64,000 nucleotides of DNA from Coenobita brevimanus (Eukaryota; Arthropoda; Malacostraca; Decapoda; Coenobitidae). A program made the translations under genes and the position numbers. The DNA is taken from positions 481,979-545,978 of the forward strand of contig JAVRFU010003696.1 of assembly GCA_032717465.1 (NCBI GenBank). Reading direction: 5' to 3'. This document shows, piece after piece, positions 23,978 to 32,900 of the stretch; positions within the stretch are counted from its first letter, which is position 1; each line of letters begins with the position of its first letter. A model generated the notes under the pieces. It saw only the letters and a list, made by a program, of their open reading frames with translations, made no database searches and was not told the origin of the DNA.

Positions 23978-26900
23978 ACATTTACAGATTTGACTACCAT
24001 TCACATATCTTACCAACTCAGCTGGTCCCCACGCCCTGTTCACAATCATACCACCTTGGTAGGCTGTCGCTGCGCCCTCCTGGCTCCCTAACACGCTTCC
24101 TAGGCGATTTATTTGGTTCATTACACCTGTATGCATCAAGCTGTATAGAAATGTTAAGAATATACCTGCTAAATCCATCTTTTCATCCACCCTCAACACA
24201 AAGTGGATCTGTAATACTTAATAGTCTCTAATGATTAACCCGCTAAAGCAAACGACGACAAACGAATACAAACAACAAGCAACAAACAACATCAACAACA
24301 ACAAACAACAAACAAAAACATCAAACAACCACAAACAACAAACAAAAAGAAAAACAACAAGCAACAACAAAAAAACAAAAAAACAACATACAACAAACAA
24401 CAACACAAACAACTAACAACACCAAACAACAAACAAAAACAACAAACAACAACAATAACAACAAACAAAAAACACACAACAAACAACAACAACAAACAAC
24501 AAAAAACAACAAAATAAAACAAAAAACAACAAAATAAAACAACAAACAACAAATAACAACAATAACACCAAAGAACAAAAAACAACAACAAACAACAATG
24601 ACAAACAACAACGACAAACAACAAACAAAAACAACAATAAACAAACAACAATAAACAACAAACACCTGTGGCATTTTGGAGCCGCGGACTGGGGGGCCCT
24701 CAGGCAGTACTTCTTTGATTTTCCCTGGAATGATTATTGCTTCCATGGCCGGGAGCAATCCGAGTGTGCCTTGCGCATTACGGAGGTTATTCTCTTGGGC
24801 ATGGATGCATACATTCCTTTCTCATATCCTTTGCCTAATGTAAAAAAGCCTTGGTTTAATCACGCTTGTTCTAATGCTGTCCGCAACAAGGAGAGGGCTA
24901 CAAAAGGTACTGGAGCCAACCCACCCTTGAATCGCATCTTTTACACGTTTCTGCCCGGAATCATGCTAAGTCTGTTCTTCGCTCTGCTAAAATTAATTTC
25001 ATCCGAACTAAATGCTCTCAACTCTCCAACTCGAATTCTTCCCGCTCCTTCTGGTACCTTGCCAAAAATCTTTCTAACAACTTTACCTCATCATCCTTCC
25101 CTCCCCTTTTCTACACTGATGGCTTTGTAGCTATTTCTTCTACTGAAATAACAGATCTCTTAGTCCAGACTTCCTCCTCGAATTCCAGCTTAGACTATTC
25201 CAGTGCTGTTCCTCCATCACTTCCCCCCCTCTGACTTCCTCATGGCTGACATTAAAATTTCTTCAGCTGATGTATTTTCTGCCATCACAGGCCTCAAGAT
25301 TAATTAGGCATATGGGCCTGATGGAGTCCTTCCTGTTGTTCTTAAGAACTGTGCTTCTGTGCTTACACACTGCCTAGGCAAACTCTTTCGCCTTTGTCTG
25401 TCAACTTGTACCTTTCCTTCTTGCTGAAGTTTGCTCTCATTCAGCCAGTCCCTAAGAAGGGTGACCATTCCCAACCCTTTAACTATCGTCCAATTGCTTT
25501 AACATCCTGTATCTCAAAAGTTTTCGAATCAATTCTTAGTAGAAAAATTTTAAAGCATCTTTCCTATCACAACCTTCTTTCTGATCGTCAGTATGGGTTC
25601 AGTCAGGGACGCTCCACTGGCGATCTTCTCACATACCTTTCAGACTCCTGGTCATCCTCCTATCGGGATTTTGGCAAAAGCATTGCCATTGCACTTGACA
25701 TCTCAAAGGCTTTCGATCGAGTCTGGGATAAATCTTTAATGTCCAAACTGCCTCTTCCGGTTTTCTATCCTTCTATCTGTGTCTTCATCGCTAGCTTCCT
25801 TTCTGGTCGTTCTATAGCCGCTGTTGTAGACGGCCATTGTTCTTCTCCTAGATCTATCAACAGTGGTGTTCCTCAGGGCTCTGTCCTATCACCAACTCTC
25901 TTCCTTTTATTCATCAATGACCTTCTAAGCTGTACATCTAACCCTATCCACTCATACGCTGATGACTCCACCTTTCATCTTTCCATTCGGTTCCTGAAAT
26001 CCATCTCAGCAGTTATTTCAACAAACAAGGGATGAGGCTAAGGCACACCTAATTTCTGACTTGGCTCGTATCTCTGACTGTGGTAAATATAATCTTGTTG
26101 TTTTTAATGCATCAAAGACTCAGTTTTTACACCTATCAACCCAACAAAATCTTCCACAGGTATATCCACTAATGTTTAATAATATTCAGCTGAATTCTGC
26201 ATCATCCTTAAACATGCTTGGGGTTTCATTTACTCGGGAATTATCTTGAAAACATCATATTACATCTCTTGTAAAATCTGTTTCCAAGAGATTAGACATG
26301 CTAAGCCGACTCCATTCCTTCTTTACCCCTGCACAATTTTTGACTCTATACAGGGGTGTTATCCATCCCTGTGTGGAGTACAACTCTCATGTATGGGAAG
26401 GCTCTCCACATACAGCTCTTCTCAATAGGGTGGAGTCAAAGGCTTTTCGTCTTATTTACTCTCCTCCCCTTACTGACTCCCTTATACCTCTGTCTCTTCG
26501 TCGCACTGTTGCATCTTTATCTCTTTTCTATCGCTACATCAATGGTCACTGCTCTTCTGAACTGTCTGTATGCATTCCTCCACCTCTACGATGGACGCGT
26601 AGCACCCGTCTAGCAGCAAACTCTCATCCCTCTTCTGTCCAACTCTCTAATGAAAGAGTTAACCGTTACTCCCAGTCCTTCATTTATGCAACAGCTCATC
26701 TCTGGATCTGCCTCCCTCTGTCTGTGTTTCCTGCTTCTTATGATCTCCATTCTTTCAGACGCAGTGTGTCCAGGCATCTCGAAATGATCGAATCTTGAAT
26801 TTGGCTCTCTCTTGTGTATTGTTTTTCTCTTGGAAGGAACAATAATTGCGGGCTCGCGGCCTTTGGTTCCTTCTTCCTTGCATAAAACAACAACAACAAA

Positions 26901-29900
26901 CATCAACAACAAACAACAAGCAAAAACAACAAACAACAATAAACAAGAAACAAACAACAACAAATTAACAACGACAAACAAACAACAAACTAACAACGAC
27001 AAACAAACAACCACAACAACAAACAACAAACAACAACAAACAATAAAAATATCGGTAATGTCTGCGTGGATGTCAAGATTACATATTTTCGTCCGTTAAG
27101 AAACCTCCCTAACACTTTTTCTTAAGCGATTTAATCTGCTCATTACAGCTTGCTGTCCTCTTCCGTGTTATAAAAGTCCTTCCAATATCGCCATATTCCG
27201 CATAAATGACCTACAAAAGAATGTTGGCCAGTAACAAAAAACAATAAATCGCTAAGGAAGAGGTGTTAGGGTATCTCCGCAGCCAGTGACCGTGCGGGCC
27301 AAGGTCAGACAGGGATAAACAAGCGTCTGAACACCGCATTGAAATTCCAGTCATGATCCACGTCACCCCACCAAGCATACCTCCACCTGGAAGAAATACT
27401 ACCTCGAATTTATGATCACTTTCTTGAACACACGTACGTGACCTACATACTGTACATGCATACACATGCTAAAAGACTTACAAATAAATTCCACTACACA
27501 CATTCTACTCTCTCTCTCTCTCTCTCTCTCTCTGCATTTAATTTATCTATATAGAGCTAATACCATACTCTAGATATACTCAATTCCTTTTTCACTCTAA
27601 CTTGGCCGAGATTTTCGTCCTTTTGCAGCTTCCTTCACGTAACTCTGTGGCGGAGACAATAATACCGCTCTACACGCTTTCCACAGCACTTCTTCGTGAC
27701 TAGCATCTTAATCTAGCGTCAGTCTACGAGATGAAGATGAGGAGATGGTAATTTTAAGCCAGGTAAGAGTTTAAAGAGTATTCAAGTCCCGTTCCCTGAG
27801 GCCCGCCAATGATGCAATTCGTCCACAATCCCTCCATCATGTTTTTGTTTTTCTAGAGGATCAATATGCCCTTGAAGAAGCCAGCTCTCACACCCTGCAG
27901 TGACGCCATCCTTCCTCTACTTAATTGACGGTCAGAATCGCTAATTTTTATTCTAGTTAAATTATTAGAAGTGAAGGAGCGTTGTGGTGTGGATGTGGAT
28001 GTGATAGAAAGCGTTAGCAGAATACAATGAGGTGGTTTGGCCATGTGGGGAGGATGGAGAGCGAGAGACTGACGAGGAGTGCGTATGTGAGTGAGGTGGA
28101 GGAGGGGAAAGGGAAAGGGAGACCGATGATGAGGTGGAGTGGGGAAGAGGGAGGGGGAGATCGAGGATGAGATTCAGGAATGGAATAAGGAGCTCTATGA
28201 GATGGTGGATGAGTTAGTACAAAGGAGTACAAAGGAAAGCAAACAGCAACAGACCTTATCGTCCTTTCGAGGCTACTTGTTACAGAGTAGACTATAACTG
28301 CGAGATCTAATTCTACATGCTGAAGGATAAGGACAGTAAAGCAAGAAGGCTCCCCCCGCCTCCAAACCCTCCTGTTAAAACTGGCAGGAAAAAGTGAGGA
28401 AAAACAGGAAAAACTGACAGGGAAATTTCATAGGAAAGACTGAAAGGAAAAGTTACATTCTATAGTACTTTATCTTTAAGCTACCACTTTGAATAACCTG
28501 AAAGTGAAAGCAGTAAAGTAAAATGAATAATCAAATAATGAATAACTGAGGCATGACATGTATGGGTACATTCAGTTAACGGGGTGTCTGTAGACAAGGC
28601 ATGGAAATTGCTCAGTGCACAGTTCAGTGGTGGTGTGGCAGCCTTGCCTGGTGCTTTTAAGGTAGGCAGCAGTCAATCAGGCCACAGCTCCGTTTACTCC
28701 ACTGAGACATGGAACTTTTCCATGTGAGAGAAGTATACAAGTTTTCTCTTGACCCCTGGTACATAAAAAAAAATCCCAATAGTGGTCACGTTTTTTTTTT
28801 TCTTTTTCTTTATGTGTCCGACTCTGGGCAAGGGCTTTCAGGTCCTATATCCCGGGGACACTAGCTTATCCCAAGGCCCAGTAGTCCTCCTACACCTCCA
28901 CATGGCACCACTTTGGCGCTAACACCCACCGTCCATATTGAATACAGGCTAGGGCTGTCTCATACAGGACTGGTGTATTGGTATTAGCGGGGTTATTTTT
29001 ACGACATGTTGGCGGGTCATCTGGTACATCAGGAAAGTCTGTTTTTTATGAAATTCAAATCCTTAAAATGTTCCCTGCCCCAGCCGGGATTCCAACCTGG
29101 GTCCATCAGGACTCCAGGCCGCCTCTCCACCGATTCAGCCACCGCCTCCCCCACTTCACTAACAGGGACCCTCAGTGATCCACAGCCCATCACAGGTCGG
29201 AAGGAAGAGTAGTGACAGTCAACTCAGGGCTATCTGTGCATATCCAAGTCTGTGCTTCTACTATATTTGCATTTAATAAATTGATCTGGGCACTGAGAGG
29301 GAAAAAAAAAAAGTTCATACGAGTATATACACAAGTCGTTTATTCTGGAGCAAACATATTAAACTGGGGGTTAGACGACAGACACTGATCCAAGCGACCT
29401 TTAAAGGTTAGTACTGTATTATGGCTTACTACATTGGAGGGCAATTTGTTCCATATATTTACAACTGTGTTAAAGAAGAAATGCTTGGCTTCATGCGACT
29501 GGAATCGTTTGCCAATTATTTTGTGCCCATTGCCTCTAGTATAAATCGAGTGATCAGCTGTGAAGTATTTATCAACAGCCATGTTATCGTGCCCTTTGAA
29601 TATTTTAAATACTTGAATTAAATCTCCTCGTAATCTGCGCTAGTTAGGGTGAAGAGATTCAGAGCTTCTAAACGCTCCTAGTATGGTTTGTTTCTCAAGC
29701 TAGGTATCATTTTGGTTCAGGGTTGGTGTTTTTTCTTATTTTTTGAATTAAAATAATAAATAAAACATCAATGATTTTTATTCATTCAATTTATTTGATT
29801 TTTTTATTTATTTGATTTCTCTGCTAATTATACAGCTAATATTTTAAAAGCAGTATACTGAATACTGTCAACTTCATGTCCTGTCTATCTACTGATGGTT

Positions 29901-32900
29901 GAGGCTGAAAGCTACAGCCCAGAATCCAGATACATCATTGGTTATGCAGCTGACAAGTGTAAGTGAGGAAATGTTGACAATACACTGGAAGCAGCAAGTC
30001 AGGGGATGATATAGGTAGTGTGTCAGCGAGATAAGCACACGAACAATGCCTAGTGACCATACACACACATACACACATACTCACACACAGGTTTCTAGAA
30101 CATTCCAACAACAGTGTAACACACGTGACACGACCCCTGCTACACCAGAATTTAGGAAGCAGAGCTCAGAAGGAGGCTAGCTATAGAACCGACAGGTAGT
30201 GGAGAGAGTGAACAAGAAGAGGGGTCCAACTAGACTTACTTAGTATATTAAGTCTCTGTAATACATACACTGCTCAACTTAAGATTTTCTCTGAATATAA
30301 TAAATCAAGATCAACTCCCTGCATTCATCTTTAACTCCTGCTACAAGAATCGAGAGTCACAACTCCACCCTTCATCTTTCCATTCGGTTCCTGCAACGTC
30401 CATCTCAGCAGTTGCTTCAACAAACATGGGATGAGGCTATGGCACACCTAATGTCTGACTAGCCTTGTATCTCTGACTGGGGTGAAAATAATCTGGTTGT
30501 TTTTAATGCATCAAAGACTCAGTTTTTACATCTATCAACCCTACAAAATCTTCCACAGGTATACCCACTAATGCTTAATAATATTCAGCTGAATCCTGCA
30601 TCATCCTTGAACATGGTTGGGGTTTCATTTACTTGGGACTTATCTTGGAAACATCATATTATATCTCTTGTAAAATCTCCTTCCAAGAGATTAGGTGTGC
30701 TAAGCTGACTCCGTTCCTTCTTTATCAGGGCACAATTGTTGACTCTATACAGGGTTTTTTTCCGCTCCTGTGTGGAGTACAACTCTCATGTGTGTGGAGG
30801 CTTTCCACATACAGCTCTTCTCAATAGGGTGGATCAAAGGCTTTTCGTCTCATTAACTTTCCTTCTCTTACTGACTTTTCAACCTCTGTCTCTTCATCAC
30901 ACTGTTGCATCTTTGTCTCTTTTCTATCGCTACTTCAATGGTCACTGCTCCTCTGAACTGTCTGCATGAATTCGTCCACCTCTACGGCGGGCGCGTAGCA
31001 CCCGTCTAGCAGTAAACTCTCATCCCTTTTCCGTCTAACTCTCTAAAGCAAGAGTTAACTGTTACACCCAGTCCTTCATTTATGCAACAGGTCAACTCTG
31101 AAACTGTCTCCCTCTGGCTGTGTTTCCTGCTTCCTGTGATCTCCAGTCTTTCAAACACATTGTGTCCAGGCATCTCGAAATGATAAGATCTTGAATTTGG
31201 CTCTCTCTTGTATTTTGTTTTTCTCTTGGAAGGAACAATAATTGAGGGCTCGCGGCCTGTGGTTCTTTTTTCTTCGCATAAAAAAACTCTTTCCCCTACG
31301 ATGACATTATTTACCAAGATTTCCAATGTGGCCAAAATCAGGTCTAATATGTCAACACCTCGTTTTGAGCAGTCTATGAACTGATGCAATGAAAGTTCTT
31401 GCAAGTTAGAGTTCAGGTCCAACCCTGTGTGTGACAACAGGGTCTCTCCCCATTTGGCAACCAGTAAATTAAAATCACCAAAGATTACAGTATTATGGAT
31501 GCTACATATTTCAGCAGTTTGGCTGTAAATTTCACTGTCTATATTATTGGACTGTGCAGGCAGTTGATAAATCAATCCAAATACTGTTTTGCCACGGGAT
31601 GTATTTCTGAGTTGAAGATAAATACAATTAACATTATCAATAGAGGGCTTATGAATTACGACTGGATGAAGTCTAACTTTAATATATAACAATACACCGC
31701 CCCCCACTCTATTATTATTATTCTCATTACTAAAGGTTGTACTCTGCTAAAAAAATCTCGTTGTTCTGTGTTGAGCCATGATTCTATTACGCCTATGACA
31801 TCATAGTTTTCAGCAAGAACATAAGCCTCTAAGTCAGAAAATACATTTCACAAACTATGTGCTTTCACAAGAAGAGCCTTAATATCCTTGCCTCCATTTG
31901 TCTGCCTATGATTCATGACATCTACATCAACTCGTCTATAGGCCTCATATGATGAGTGATTTTTTGCCACAAAAAACACACTGCATCATCCAATAAACGA
32001 CTAAGATGAGCAGAACCAACTGCATTTAAATGTAGATCATCATATGTAAACAGAGCCCACTGCTTATAGAAGTGATTCCAGGTGTCTACAAACTCAATTC
32101 CCTCCTGTAAGCAAAGTGACTTAATACGATTATTTGAGCTAAGAACATTGCTGTAAAAGACACTGCTTGCGGCAACCCTGGGGAGAACACCTGAAATAAG
32201 AATATTATTAGTTTTTTCCTTGTCATGCTGCAGCATCGACTTGAACTTGTTCAGGAGCTCTTCAGGCCAGGTTCACATTACATTACATTGTTGCCTGCGT
32301 GTATGATAACCAGACTGTCATTGGCTGTACCTTCCAAAACAGTGTGCACAGCCTTAGTTACATCAAGTTCAGCACCTGGAATGCAATAACGCTTTCTTTT
32401 AGTTGGTGCTCTGCCACAGAACTCCACAAGCTGTATACGGATGATTGAGTCCCCCACCAGTCGAGCCTCATGAGTTTCTTCGTCAGCATCAGCCAATATC
32501 CAGAACCTATTATAGGTGGTGACTGGTAAAATGCATCGCATCCTTTTCACTCTCTCACCATTTCATACTACCTGGAAATTATCCTATTCCGATGGGGGTT
32601 GGGTAGTTTCAGTGGCAGCATAATAACCGAACCGAAACTTAACAAATTAATCAACAGTCTGGCTAAGATTCGTTCCTGGGCCCTCGTGCATCGTAGGCGT
32701 GCACGTTAGCACTGAGCCAGTGAGAGGATCCCCGCTTTGCCTCCAAGCAACACAGGCTTTTATATTACCCCATTATATCACTCCTTTCTCCCCCTGGTGA
32801 TTAATTTGGTCAGTTTTGAACACACAGTAGCGTAGCATCGGGAGCCACCAATGGGGGCGCTGTGGACCACACCAGACAGCTCACCCCAGAGATGTAACGA

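Noticed and set aside
24292..24758. Hydrophobic 119-145 codon frames resembling membrane proteins
   Set aside because: They are translations of the (CAA)n array on the opposite strand.
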